Below, in pieces: positions 50,894-60,631 of a DNA stretch of 64,000 nt. Made by a program: the position numbers and the translations under genes. The notes below the pieces were generated by a model. That model ran no database searches. It was given only the letters and a program-made list of their open reading frames with translations, and had not been told where the DNA came from. The stretch is from CAZFBA01 sp964517135 (lineage in GTDB: Bacteria; Cyanobacteriota; Vampirovibrionia; JBFMGH01). The stretch is taken from positions 16,402 to 80,401 of the forward strand of contig CAZFBA010000019.1 in the NCBI GenBank assembly GCA_964517135.1. Direction: 5' to 3'. Each line of letters begins with the position of its first letter. The first letter of the stretch is position 1.

Positions 50894-51208
50894 ATGAATC
50901 AAAGCTTATACAAATTATTTGTGCCTTTAGCGGTTATTATTTTGCTGTCGGCAGTTTTGCCGATATTTGCAAGCAGCAGTCCTGATGGTCTTGAATGGGT
51001 TGCAGAAAAGCTTCACTTTGCAGGGGCTGAGGCATCATTAAATACAATAGCTTTCTTTGCAGATTATACCTGCACACTAACAGACATAAATCTAATTAAT
51101 ACTGCTATTACAGGCATTTCAGGCATAGCACTGATAGGTTTATTCTCCACTATATTGTTTTTGATACTGGCATCAGCCTCTAAAAAAGCTGAGGGCCAGA
51201 CAGAATAA
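50894..51208 (+). CDS. CbiN/PDGLE-domain partner of CbiM
   Basis: 104 residues with two membrane helices (about 9-27 and 72-93). Between them lies the PDGLE signature (SSSPDGLEWVAEK). PDGLE/CbiN proteins are the small membrane partner of CbiM/NikM in Co/Ni transport and are needed for activity. It begins 12 bp after cbiM. The stop overlaps a copy of the AATACATATGTATT palindrome. Confidence 0.88.
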   Translation: MNQSLYKLFVPLAVIILLSAVLPIFASSSPDGLEWVAEKLHFAGAEASLNTIAFFADYTCTLTDINLINTAITGISGIALIGLFSTILFLILASASKKAEGQTE

Positions 51209-51220
51209 TACATATGTATT
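51207..51220. repeat. Palindrome AATACATATGTATT, copy 4
   Basis: Exact copy overlapping the stop codon of the cbiN-like gene and 4 bp from the stop of the convergent methyltransferase gene. Confidence 0.75.
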
Positions 51221-51223
51221 GGT

Positions 51224-51994
51224 TTAACCCTTCTGAAAATGAACAATAAAGATTGACTCAAATTTTCCAAAAAACTTTTTACCTTTTAAAAAAGGGAATA
51301 CCGATATTAAAAAGCTGGCCATACTTTCTTTATAAATAATTTCAGAATGTTGCATTTTCATTTTCTTCTCTTCAAGATATTTAACAATTTCTGGCCTGGT
51401 GGCTTTAATAACGTGTTCTTCTTTTCCTGCCTTTTGAATAAGGAGTGTGAGATCCCTCTTCAGGTCAATCTTTATAATAAGTTCACCCTTATAGTCAAGG
51501 CAGCGATGTATTTCATCAAAGTATGATGACAGGTCACCCTGTTCGATACCTGCGTTAGAAAAGATTATATCAAAGCTTTCATCCTTAAACTCCAGGTAGT
51601 TCAGAGGCATAACCCTGAACTTGCAGGATAAAATTTTTTCAAACGGCAATTTCATCTTATCAAGTTTCTGAATAAACTCAAATTTCTCATATTCTATATG
51701 CTTCAAACTTTCTGCAATAACTACTTTCATTGGTGATGCATCAATACCAATAGCGTCTGCATTTTTCAGAGCAGCTTCTACTGTCAATATGCCAGGGTTA
51801 AGACCGAATTCCAGTACTTTATGACCTGTTTTTATTCTTGAAAGCAATAATGATACCAGTTTATCCGGGTTTTTCTTCTTAACTATCTCATAATAGGTAT
51901 TTATGGCAAAATATTTCTCAATGTTCCTGTAAAGAAGCTTGAGTTCTTTTTTTAGTGCAAGTGTATTATCTTCTTTTAGCTGCTTTTTGGTCAT
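51224..51994 (-). CDS. Class I SAM-dependent methyltransferase
   Basis: 256 residues. Motif I is KVLEFGLNPGILTVEAAL, followed by AIGIDASPMKV (acidic end of beta-2), MPLNYLEFKDESFDIIFSN and a later strand LIIKIDLKRD. These mark the Rossmann-fold Methyltransf_11/25 group; the substrate is unknown. A C-terminal part of about 70 residues is basic and hydrophobic. It is a single gene with a plausible promoter at 52038-52067, convergent with the cbi genes. Confidence 0.75.
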   Translation of the reverse strand: MTKKQLKEDNTLALKKELKLLYRNIEKYFAINTYYEIVKKKNPDKLVSLLLSRIKTGHKVLEFGLNPGILTVEAALKNADAIGIDASPMKVVIAESLKHIEYEKFEFIQKLDKMKLPFEKILSCKFRVMPLNYLEFKDESFDIIFSNAGIEQGDLSSYFDEIHRCLDYKGELIIKIDLKRDLTLLIQKAGKEEHVIKATRPEIVKYLEEKKMKMQHSEIIYKESMASFLISVFPFLKGKKFFGKFESIFIVHFQKG

Positions 51995-52037
51995 ATTTTT
52001 TCTTTAATTAGTGCAGTTTAAATTTCGTCATTGTTTC

Positions 52038-52067
52038 AATATACCAAAATATTCTCATTTTTGACAA
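52038..52067 (-). promoter_or_regulatory. Putative promoter of the methyltransferase gene
   Basis: On the minus strand TTGTCA (52062-52067) and TATATT (52038-52043) are 18 bp apart, and TTTTGG precedes the -10. The gene starts 44 bp downstream. Confidence 0.45.
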
Positions 52068-52147
52068 TCGAAAAGAAAAACTATTATCAAAGTTATGCTT
52101 TATAAAAGTTGCCTTTCAAAAATGTTAGATATTTAGCTAATTAAGGA

Positions 52148-53581
52148 TTAATCAAGAGGCTTGCCGGTTTTACCCGGAATAATATTGTCAAGAAAGAGTG
52201 CTACAAAAGCCGCTACGGCCATGGCATTTGTGCCAATGGAATTAATAATATCCGCTAGCTGCTGATACCCGGGCCACACGACCGGTCTGGGCTCATAATT
52301 CCAACCTGCAAAAACCCCGGGGGCACTTAAAGATGTCTCCGAGTGAACACCTTTAAAATAAGCCATCACACTCAACCCCATAAATATTGAAAATCCAAAG
52401 ATAAACACGTTTCTATCCTTGTCAATATCGACTTTTTTAAGCTGGGTCAGCCCGAGACCTGCTATCAAAGCGAATAATACACAGTATGTAGCACCGATAA
52501 TAGGCTCCGGTATTGATGCTATTAGAATACCCAGTTTAGAAAACATCCCCAGCAAAATAAGTATTACACCGGAAATCATAGCAATAAAACGACTGGCAAT
52601 TTTTGTCATACCGATAAGTGCTATATTTTGCGTGTAAGAAGTATTAGAAAAAGCACCAAATATACCTGATATAACACATCCCAGACCTTCTGCACCGATG
52701 CCTTTTGACAACAATCTAGAATCAGGCTCTCCTGCATCGCAAAGATAACTGCAAGAATGATAATCACCAATAGACTCTACCATTGATATTATATATCCAA
52801 TAAAAATAGATAGAAAAAAGACAAAACTAAACTTTGGCAAGCCCCATGGAAAAACAAGATCCACAGGGTTTTGCATAAATGGAGCACTATGAACAGGTGT
52901 AAAATCTACATAGCAGGGATGACCGGACTGAAAGACTCCAATTAGCGTCAAAACAAGACATATCAGGTAACCAGTTAAGATACCCAGCAAAATAGAATAT
53001 ATCTTAAAAACAGGCTTCTTATTTCCCATAATTTGCGAAAAGAAAATAATTAAAGCCATAACAAGTATAGATACAGGCCAGTAGAGACCGGCTTTAGGGG
53101 CTCCAAATTCAAAAATTGATACACCTATAAGAAAAATGACAGGCCCAATAACCACAGGTGTAAAATATTTCTTTATCTTTCCTATTAGACCTGTGTATCC
53201 AATTATCATTTCAGCTAATCCACCCAGTATAACAGCCCCCATAATGTATTGCATAATCAACTGGGCCGATGCTTTATCTCCAAACCCTTTCACATAGTTT
53301 ATAACAGATATAAAAGCACCCAGAAATACAAAAGAAGCCCCCTGAATAATTGGCAGACGGGTACCAAAAAACAACTGTATAAAGGTTGCAATACCAGAAG
53401 TAAGAAGTACAAGACTTACCAGAAGCCCTGACTCTTCTATATTCATACCCATCAGAGGTGCAAGCAAAAGCGGAACAGCCACAGTACCACTGAACATGCT
53501 CAATACATGCTGTATGGAAATCGCAATAGCCTCACCCGGCGTTGATGGCCTGTCATCAAGATTATAAATTAATTTACTCAT
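52148..53581 (-). CDS. NCS2-family uracil/xanthine permease
   Basis: 477 residues from ATG 53581; the frame also opens at a TTG (53614). A nucleobase:cation symporter-2 with about 14 helices. Motifs: SIQHVLSMFSGTVAVPLLLA in TM1, IIQGASFVFLGAF, a glutamate-containing MVESIGDYHSCS segment near TM8, and the family signature YTQNIALIGMTKIASR. It takes up uracil or a purine base; which one is not decided here. No purine riboswitch or linked salvage gene is visible. Confidence 0.92.
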   Translation of the reverse strand: MSKLIYNLDDRPSTPGEAIAISIQHVLSMFSGTVAVPLLLAPLMGMNIEESGLLVSLVLLTSGIATFIQLFFGTRLPIIQGASFVFLGAFISVINYVKGFGDKASAQLIMQYIMGAVILGGLAEMIIGYTGLIGKIKKYFTPVVIGPVIFLIGVSIFEFGAPKAGLYWPVSILVMALIIFFSQIMGNKKPVFKIYSILLGILTGYLICLVLTLIGVFQSGHPCYVDFTPVHSAPFMQNPVDLVFPWGLPKFSFVFFLSIFIGYIISMVESIGDYHSCSYLCDAGEPDSRLLSKGIGAEGLGCVISGIFGAFSNTSYTQNIALIGMTKIASRFIAMISGVILILLGMFSKLGILIASIPEPIIGATYCVLFALIAGLGLTQLKKVDIDKDRNVFIFGFSIFMGLSVMAYFKGVHSETSLSAPGVFAGWNYEPRPVVWPGYQQLADIINSIGTNAMAVAAFVALFLDNIIPGKTGKPLD

Positions 53582-53792
53582 ACTGCTCAAAAAACCTCTT
53601 AAGCCTGCCAGCAAATTATAACCAGTTTTGTAAAAAACTTATTTAAGGCATACCCTGACTTTTATACCGCAAATTCATAAAAATACACTCTCAATAATAC
53701 TTAAAGCAATATGACATTATTTGATTTTAAACAAAGAGTAAGATACCATAAAAGAGTATAAACTTTAATAACCACATTATTCAGGGGTTTTT

Positions 53793-54737
53793 ATGCAGGA
53801 ATTCAACTTTGAAGAGCTGGATATAGAAAAGGAACTCGAAGAAACAGAGGTTGATCTTGAATCTGAAAACGCACTTGAAGAGTTTTTAAAATCGATCAAT
53901 GTCAAAAATGCCCGGGATATTCCTGCACTGAAAAAGACCTCTGAACGGACTAAAAAAATTTTAAAGAACTATTGCACCAGAGGAAACACTCAACTAAGAC
54001 GTAACAGGGTAATAGAATTTTATAAATGCCTTGACTGGCTGCCTTTTGATCAACTGGATTTAAGTTTGCTCAATAAATTCGATGACAGCGATCGAAAAAT
54101 TCTTCTAAAAGAAATCAAAATATACCTTAACAGAAAAGAAGAACGCCAGCAGCGTGCAAGCAACTATCGAAAAGAATATCAAAAACGTATTATGCAACAC
54201 TTTAAAGATAAAGTGCCCGGTCACATCAAACAAGAACTTGAAAAACTTCGTGACTATGAGCTTAACCTCATAGGGCATGACAGAAACTGGCAATATTACT
54301 TTCACTTTAAGTCCTTTAAGAAAATTGATGAGTTTGTAAACCTCACACCTGCTGAAAGGCTATCAATCTTTAAAGACTTTAAAAAAGACGTCTGGTCTTA
54401 CAAAAACAACAGAGATATTAACCTGTCATGGAAAGAGGATTATATCAAACCCTGTCATAAACACTGGGATGACGATATTGTAAAAAGCATCAACTGGGAA
54501 GAAACTAAAAAACAATATAACCACCGAAATAAACACACTAGAAAAGATATTGAAAGAGATATAACACTGGATTATTCCATACTGGGAGTATCTGTAGGGG
54601 CTGATCTTGATACAATAAAGAAGAAATATCGTCAACTTGCCAAACTGTATCATCCTGACAGGCCTGAAGGCAATGAAAACAAGATGAAAGAAATCATCAG
54701 TGCCTATCAAAGACTTATAAAACAGGGTAACAAATAG
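53793..54737 (+). CDS. DnaJ-domain protein with N-terminal unknown region
   Basis: 314 residues. The C-terminal 60 residues are a J domain (DYSILGVSVGADLDTIKKKY, then RQLAKLYHPDRPEG), with the HPD motif that activates Hsp70. The rest is charged and helical, Arg/Lys-rich at about 95-140, with no G/F or zinc domain, so it is a type III-like DnaJ with a C-terminal J domain. It may guide DnaK to a special substrate. ATG is preceded by AGGGG. The HEAT-like gene follows after 39 bp. Confidence 0.85.
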   Translation: MQEFNFEELDIEKELEETEVDLESENALEEFLKSINVKNARDIPALKKTSERTKKILKNYCTRGNTQLRRNRVIEFYKCLDWLPFDQLDLSLLNKFDDSDRKILLKEIKIYLNRKEERQQRASNYRKEYQKRIMQHFKDKVPGHIKQELEKLRDYELNLIGHDRNWQYYFHFKSFKKIDEFVNLTPAERLSIFKDFKKDVWSYKNNRDINLSWKEDYIKPCHKHWDDDIVKSINWEETKKQYNHRNKHTRKDIERDITLDYSILGVSVGADLDTIKKKYRQLAKLYHPDRPEGNENKMKEIISAYQRLIKQGNK

Positions 54738-54776
54738 TTTAAAGGGTTACTATAATTTGATTCTGGAGATAAAAAT

Positions 54777-55526
54777 ATGCAGCAAGAAGGTAATTACACA
54801 CTTTTATTGCTTGATTTAAATAGTATAGATGTCAATGTCAAGCTTGAGGCCCTTAATAAAGTAAAAACTCTCCCTGAAAAAGAAGTTTTCAGGCCAGTTT
54901 TATCAAAACTGGCAAAACACAAAAACGATGCCGTAAAAAACATGGCTCAAATGATTCTTAACAAAATGGATAACCAACCAGCAACTATCGAAATACCAAT
55001 GCCAGAAGGAGAAACCTCTCTTGAATCATATGTATTAGAACAGTTTGAGGGCATTATAAACTCCAATGACTTTGAATATTTCAAACCATACATTCAGGAT
55101 AAACCCATGGATAAAGCAAAAAAGCCCCTGCCTGCTGAATTAAAAGAAAAAGTACATAAATATCTAAACAATCAGGATCCTTTTATCAGATTAAAAGCAC
55201 TTTTCCCTATTGCCTGTATGCCTCTTGAATATAAGTTTAAAGTTAACGTTCTTGTAGACCTGCTAAGAGATAAATCACCATCTGTTATATCTTATACATT
55301 AAAGCATTTACCCATTCTGGATAAAGAAATTGTACAAAGGACAGTACCTATAATTGTTGACAAGGTCCATGATCCTTCACCAGAAGTTTATAAGGAGTTA
55401 AAAAATTATCTTTTAACGCTCAACAAACCACTTTTTGAACCTGAATTAAATCTCCTTGAAACAGAAGGTATCAGTATTAAACTCAAAAAGAGTATGACAA
55501 ACCACCTGTTTGAATCTCTGAAATAG
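54777..55526 (+). CDS. HEAT-repeat-like helical protein
   Basis: 249 residues, mostly paired helices such as VKLEALNKVKTLPEKEVFRP and IRLKALFPIACMPLEYKFKV, spaced as in HEAT/ARM repeats (by eye, about five). No catalytic motif, signal or membrane segment. ATG is preceded by GGAGAT. It is between the DnaJ gene and the large 55689 gene, all in the same direction, so a link in chaperone or signalling scaffolds is possible but unproven. Confidence 0.72.
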   Translation: MQQEGNYTLLLLDLNSIDVNVKLEALNKVKTLPEKEVFRPVLSKLAKHKNDAVKNMAQMILNKMDNQPATIEIPMPEGETSLESYVLEQFEGIINSNDFEYFKPYIQDKPMDKAKKPLPAELKEKVHKYLNNQDPFIRLKALFPIACMPLEYKFKVNVLVDLLRDKSPSVISYTLKHLPILDKEIVQRTVPIIVDKVHDPSPEVYKELKNYLLTLNKPLFEPELNLLETEGISIKLKKSMTNHLFESLK

Positions 55527-55688
55527 CTACAAGAAGGGAGTTCAGAGCTGGTGACAGAACAAACCATACTCTACATATAGATATTATATTTAATTCTGTA
55601 TTAAAAGAGATGCATAATAAAATGTACAAGAACTTGAATTTAATATAAAATGTTTGCAAACCACTATTAAGTGACAAAGGAGTTCAAA

Positions 55689-58600
55689 TTGCGTTGTCTT
55701 CGCTGTGGAACCGAAAACCCTGACGATGCTATTAATTGCACCAAATGCAAAACAAGCCTGAAAAGAGTATGCCCTCGATGCAGGGCAATAAATGACCTAA
55801 AACAGGTCTTTTGTGGCAATTGTGCCCTGAAATTGGTTAATACCTGCCCTCGATGCAAAGCCCAAAACCCGCCATTACAGAGGTTTTGCGGTAATTGTGG
55901 ATTAAAAATAATCAATTTCTGCCCCAGGTGTGGCTTAAATAACCCGGTCAACCAACGCTTTTGCGGCAACTGCGCAACCCGACTGCTTCCTGATCAGACC
56001 TCAAGGGCTGCACGTAGCCAGGATTCATCAATGCAGAGACAACCACAGAAACCACCACAGGGCCAAAGCCTTCCACAAAGAGGAACTCAAAAAGGTATTC
56101 CAGTTCAAAAACAACTCCCGCCTGAACGTCAGGCAAAACACCCACAGCAAATACCACCATACATGAGACAACCACAGCCTAAAAAAGCCCCTACTGCAAG
56201 TGAAATTGGCAAACAATTAAGAGATCAAAAGAAACCAGCTCCAACTCCTGAAAAACAGGAGCCAAAGGAAGTTAAACCTCCCAGGCAACAAACACCGCCT
56301 CCTGAAAAACAGGAGCCAAAGGAAGTTAAACCTCCCAGGCAACAAACACCGCCTCCTGAAAAACAGGAGCAAAAAGAAGTTAAACCTCCCAGACAACAAA
56401 CACCGCCTCCTGAAAAACAGGAGCAAAAAGAAGTTAAACCTCCCAGACAGCAAACACCGCCTCCTGAAAAACAGGAGCAAAAAGAAGTTAAACCTCCCCC
56501 ACCACCACCTGCACAAACACAAAAACCCCTACCAGAAAGCAGCCCTAAACATCCTGTTGAAGAAATTATTGTTGCAGCAAGCGATTCAACTCAAATTATT
56601 GGTGATAACCCTTCAGAAATTAAGCTTGATGATATCGAACAGGCTGAAGAATCTACCAATGATATTGATACATTTATTGAAGTTGAAGAAGAGCCTGAAA
56701 TTGAAGAAATATCATCCGAAGAATTTGAAGATAGCCAGAAAGAAAGCATTTCACCTGTTAAAGAGCTGGTAAGATTTGCTGTAATGTCTATTGAAATTGT
56801 TAACTACTCCAGTCTTGCTGAAATTCTTGATAAAAACACTCTTGATAACATCAAAAACAAAATATGGAAAATAGCCCGTGATACAGCCCACGAAAACAAC
56901 GAAGAGCTGGTTGAAGTATCAGGCAGTATTGGCGTTATACCTTTTGCTCATGCAGAAAACAAGCAAAATTCTTCTATTACATCAATTAACGTTTCCTCTG
57001 AAATATTTAAACTTATCAGAATTTTTAACCAGCAGGTTGAACCAGATATTAAAATTAAAATGGGTCTTGCCTTCAATGATACTGAAGGGGTATCACAGCT
57101 GGAAAGATCTATAGCATCAGGCTGGAGCATTGTTGTCAGCGAAGAAATAAAGAAAGACACTGAAGGAATATTTAACTATGATACGATAGGCCCCCTGCCT
57201 ATAGGAAACCAGATGGTAACATTCTATAAACTCAAAGTAGAAGATGTTCCTGACACCCGTGAATCTCTTGATTATGATAAACCCTTACCCCAAAAACCAT
57301 CTGCACCATCTTCTGATGTTAAAAAAGAACATAGCAAACAAAAAGAACAGGATATGCCTGTCTCACCGCCTAAAATAGAAGATAAAGAACCTCTCCCGGA
57401 GATAAAAACAAAAACACTTGAAAAAGATGCTATAGTTAATAATCTTGTCAATACGTGCCATCTTGTTGATTCTCAGGGTAAAGGTGAATTTATAAGCGTC
57501 ATAGCAGAAGATGGAATGGGAAAAAGTACTATTATCAGACAACTTAAAAATTCTGTTCCTGCTCAAACCTTCACCTGGATGATCTGTCGCTGCAATTTTG
57601 TAGAACAACAAATGCCCTTCTCTGCGATTAAAGATATGTTAAGAAATTATTTTAGCCTCACAAACCTAGTTTTCGACAGAGAAGAGGCTAAAAACATCAT
57701 TAAACAGGGTGTTGAAGCTGTAATGGGAGCAAATGATCAAATATGTTATGTTTTAAATAGCCTGATTATAGGCGATGAAATAACCGGATTAACTAAAGCT
57801 CACATTATTTCAACACTTTTTTCTTTCTTAAAAGCTATCTCGGAGAAAAATACTGTAGTTATAATAGTTGAAGATCTTGACGTTATTGACAATACATCTT
57901 TTGAAGTTCTTGAAACCCTTTTAGAAGCACGAATTCTTGACAATAAAGTGTTACTAATCTCAACATATCACCCAAATCTTAATTTTGTTGAATCAAAACC
58001 CCACCTGGTTAAAATCTTTAAATATACGCAAATGGCTATAAAACCGTTGTCCGGTGCTGATCTAGATATGGTTATCCATAATACAGTACAAACAGGGCTT
58101 CAGTTGCCTGATAATATTAGAGAACAGTTAATAGCCTGCACAAACATGGTACCATTTGCCATAGAAAATGCATTGTACTTAATGTACGAGCTTCAGGTTC
58201 TGATAGCAGGTGAAAATGGACTGGTTTTCAACCAGGAAGCTGCTCAATGGGAGATGCCTCAAAATCTTCAGGATTTATTAAGACTCAGGCTACAAAGATT
58301 AAGCCAGGAAAACCCCAATGCTTTTATGATACTTCAGCTGGCAGCAACTTTAGGCCCAAAATTTTCTCCTGTTGCCCTGAGTTCTATAGCACAGGGAAAC
58401 AAGCAGCTTGATGAAATAGTTCAATACATTAACTCTCTGGGTTTCCTGTTCTTTGAAGATCAAAACACAATAGTATTCAAGCATAATATTATCTGGGAAT
58501 TAATATATTATGCAGCTATACCCGGTGAAACCAGATCACAATACCATATGCAAATATTAACTTTCCTTGAAAAACTTCAACAAACAGGCGGAAGGCTTGA

Positions 58601-60125
58601 TCTTGCCTGTATAGCATATCATGCAGAACACGCCGGCAAACGAAGAAAGAGTTTAAACTACTGGAATCTCGTAGCCAACCAGGTACTGGCTCTCGGGCTC
58701 AATACAGGCTACAGCGAAGTTATGATGCGCTATATCAATCTGCTTGAAGAAAGCGACCTGCCCAATAAACAACAACTTCAAATAAATGCACTTGAAGGTA
58801 TAGCTCGTGTTGTTCATATCACTGACCCTGACCTTGCCATCCAGGCTTTCTCTAAAGTCATACCAATTAGAGAACAGGAAAACAATACACCTAAATTAAT
58901 CGAGTTAAAAGGTCTTTATAGCATCAGTTTAGAACAACTTGGCCGATGGGAAGAATCAATTCAACAAATAGATAGCTCTCTTGAGCTTTTAAACCCTGAA
59001 ACAGTACCTCTAGAAAGAGCAATGCTTCTAGTTTCAAGATTAAGCCCTATGGAAAATACCGGCAAGGTGGGCTGGATTATAAATACTTGTAAAAATGAAC
59101 TGTTCCCTATTTTAGAGAAAGCACTTGCTGATAAGTCCTTCCCTGAAGGCATTACAGAAGAGCAGGTTTTTAGAACTCTATGCACTGCTAAGATTTACTT
59201 TACCAGTTCATTGATCACACTGGGGCATCATGAGGCTTTTACAGTATTCAATGATCTTTTACCCGAGATTCAACGGCGTGGTCTTCAGGATATAGGCATG
59301 AAAATGTATCTGCTTAATGCCAAGGCCCATGCTATACGGGGAGAAATTCAGAATGCAGAACAGATTTTAACTCAGACCAAAGAGTATCTTCAGCAGATAC
59401 AGGGTATTAACCCCTTCTCATTGATGTGGGCAGAAGCTGCTTGTTACTTAAACCTTGAACAGGCAAACTGGGACGTTTTAGCAGGCCTGATTGAAGGGCT
59501 TCGTATTCAGGCTAAAAAACTTAATAACTATCCTGTTGTGGCGTTATCGAAAGTATGCAGCGGTATAATAACTCAGGTTAAAGGCAAACCCGGTACTGCT
59601 CAAGAGATATTTAATGATCTGGTGAACTATGCCTCACAATACAGATTGACAACCTTTGCCCTGATGGGCTGGTATTATCTTGCAATGACTGAACTAAATA
59701 ACAAGAGCTTTGATAAGGCAGAAAATATCATCTTAAGGGCTCTTGAAGTGGCAAAGATGCCTGATATCTACAACCTTAATTCTATTGTTTCTTTGAATCG
59801 CCTGCTGGGTGAAATCTATATTCGCAAGGGAGACATAGAAAGGTCAGGTGAACCCCTGGAAGAAGCCTGGAAGATAGCTACAGAGCTTCAAAATCATACA
59901 CAGGTAGCCAAGGTTGCTGTAACAATCGGGCTTATGTATCAGGAGTTATTAAGTCATTCTGAGGAAAACCAAAAAGAGTATGCTGATAAAGCCTATGAAT
60001 TCCTGAGTAATGCCCACAATATCTTCTCACAGCTGGGCAATCAGCATCATTCAAAACAGGTTGAAAAAGCTATAGAAAACCTGCGAGTGGTTTGCAGGGT
60101 TAATTCTATTGAACTTGGCGGATAA
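55689..60125 (+). CDS. Giant zinc-ribbon / cyclase-like / ATPase / TPR protein
   Basis: 1478 residues from TTG 55689, set by AAAGGAG (55676-55682); the open frame begins slightly earlier at GTG 55671. Domains: four CxxC-CxxC zinc ribbons (1-105); a Pro/Lys/Glu-rich low-complexity linker with five 18-residue repeats (about 187-270); an acidic stretch; a degenerate class III cyclase-like domain (about 360-515) without metal Asp residues; a STAND/AAA-type ATPase with P-loop AEDGMGKST (about 605) and Walker B VVIIVEDLD (about 723); and helical TPR-like repeats to the end. The cyclase-ATPase-TPR order resembles COG3899-type signalling ATPases. Ligand and output are unknown. Confidence 0.88.
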   Translation: MRCLRCGTENPDDAINCTKCKTSLKRVCPRCRAINDLKQVFCGNCALKLVNTCPRCKAQNPPLQRFCGNCGLKIINFCPRCGLNNPVNQRFCGNCATRLLPDQTSRAARSQDSSMQRQPQKPPQGQSLPQRGTQKGIPVQKQLPPERQAKHPQQIPPYMRQPQPKKAPTASEIGKQLRDQKKPAPTPEKQEPKEVKPPRQQTPPPEKQEPKEVKPPRQQTPPPEKQEQKEVKPPRQQTPPPEKQEQKEVKPPRQQTPPPEKQEQKEVKPPPPPPAQTQKPLPESSPKHPVEEIIVAASDSTQIIGDNPSEIKLDDIEQAEESTNDIDTFIEVEEEPEIEEISSEEFEDSQKESISPVKELVRFAVMSIEIVNYSSLAEILDKNTLDNIKNKIWKIARDTAHENNEELVEVSGSIGVIPFAHAENKQNSSITSINVSSEIFKLIRIFNQQVEPDIKIKMGLAFNDTEGVSQLERSIASGWSIVVSEEIKKDTEGIFNYDTIGPLPIGNQMVTFYKLKVEDVPDTRESLDYDKPLPQKPSAPSSDVKKEHSKQKEQDMPVSPPKIEDKEPLPEIKTKTLEKDAIVNNLVNTCHLVDSQGKGEFISVIAEDGMGKSTIIRQLKNSVPAQTFTWMICRCNFVEQQMPFSAIKDMLRNYFSLTNLVFDREEAKNIIKQGVEAVMGANDQICYVLNSLIIGDEITGLTKAHIISTLFSFLKAISEKNTVVIIVEDLDVIDNTSFEVLETLLEARILDNKVLLISTYHPNLNFVESKPHLVKIFKYTQMAIKPLSGADLDMVIHNTVQTGLQLPDNIREQLIACTNMVPFAIENALYLMYELQVLIAGENGLVFNQEAAQWEMPQNLQDLLRLRLQRLSQENPNAFMILQLAATLGPKFSPVALSSIAQGNKQLDEIVQYINSLGFLFFEDQNTIVFKHNIIWELIYYAAIPGETRSQYHMQILTFLEKLQQTGGRLDLACIAYHAEHAGKRRKSLNYWNLVANQVLALGLNTGYSEVMMRYINLLEESDLPNKQQLQINALEGIARVVHITDPDLAIQAFSKVIPIREQENNTPKLIELKGLYSISLEQLGRWEESIQQIDSSLELLNPETVPLERAMLLVSRLSPMENTGKVGWIINTCKNELFPILEKALADKSFPEGITEEQVFRTLCTAKIYFTSSLITLGHHEAFTVFNDLLPEIQRRGLQDIGMKMYLLNAKAHAIRGEIQNAEQILTQTKEYLQQIQGINPFSLMWAEAACYLNLEQANWDVLAGLIEGLRIQAKKLNNYPVVALSKVCSGIITQVKGKPGTAQEIFNDLVNYASQYRLTTFALMGWYYLAMTELNNKSFDKAENIILRALEVAKMPDIYNLNSIVSLNRLLGEIYIRKGDIERSGEPLEEAWKIATELQNHTQVAKVAVTIGLMYQELLSHSEENQKEYADKAYEFLSNAHNIFSQLGNQHHSKQVEKAIENLRVVCRVNSIELGG
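56247..56500 (+). repeat. Coding minisatellite, 54-bp unit, about 4.7 copies
   Basis: Units start at 56247, 56301, 56355, 56409 and 56463, exactly 54 bp apart, each encoding PEKQE(P/Q)KEVKPPRQQTPP. Units 1-2 share GAGCCAAAGG and units 3-5 share GAGCAAAAAG, showing stepwise duplication. Copy number may vary between strains. Confidence 0.95.
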
Positions 60126-60536
60126 AATACTGTTAGCAGCCCACTCAGGAATTCACGTCAGAGTTTATATCATAAATAGACAGAAGTGTTTTCCGGTGGC
60201 GGTTAACTTTAAATTTTCCCATAAAATAAATTTGAAGCTGGATTTCAAAGTTTTAACTGGTATATCTAAAGAGGTAAAACTATTTAGCTTTTTCAAAGAC
60301 GTTTTTTGTTAATTAATCAGTACTATTCAATGAGGGGCAGATGACTTACAGCCTTTGAGAGGAACAATCAAAAAAGTGACAATTATTAAGAATCTTTGAA
60401 TAATATTACAAAGCAGCAAAAACGGGTATTAACAGGACTAAAAGCAAGCCACAGGGGGAGGAGGTATGCATTTTTATAGAGCGGTGATACTTGAACAGAT
60501 AAAATATATGTGTTATTACTTTATTACACTAATTGA
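60126..60536. other. Intergenic region of 411 bp before the tRNA genes
   Basis: Nothing recognised up to about 60450. Then a GGGGGAGGAGGT stretch (60454-60465) abuts an ATG opening a 26-codon frame, and the tRNA promoter follows (60491-60519). Confidence 0.5.
60491..60519 (+). promoter_or_regulatory. Promoter of the tRNA-Ile/tRNA-Ala unit
   Basis: TTGAAC (60491-60496) and TATTAC (60514-60519) are 17 bp apart, with TGTGT before the -10. The predicted start, about 60526, is 11 bp before tRNA-Ile. Confidence 0.6.
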
Positions 60537-60610
<74 letters not shown>

Positions 60611-60631
60611 TTTTAAAAAAATTGAATATGC

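Noticed and set aside
53615..53792. Purine riboswitch before the NCS2 permease
   Set aside because: The upstream region lacks the three-way junction core sequences and shows no terminator.
56217..56522. Long open frame on the minus strand across the Pro-rich repeats
   Set aside because: It is a by-product of the biased 54-bp repeat; the product is a repetitive Phe/Arg/Leu string with no ribosome site.
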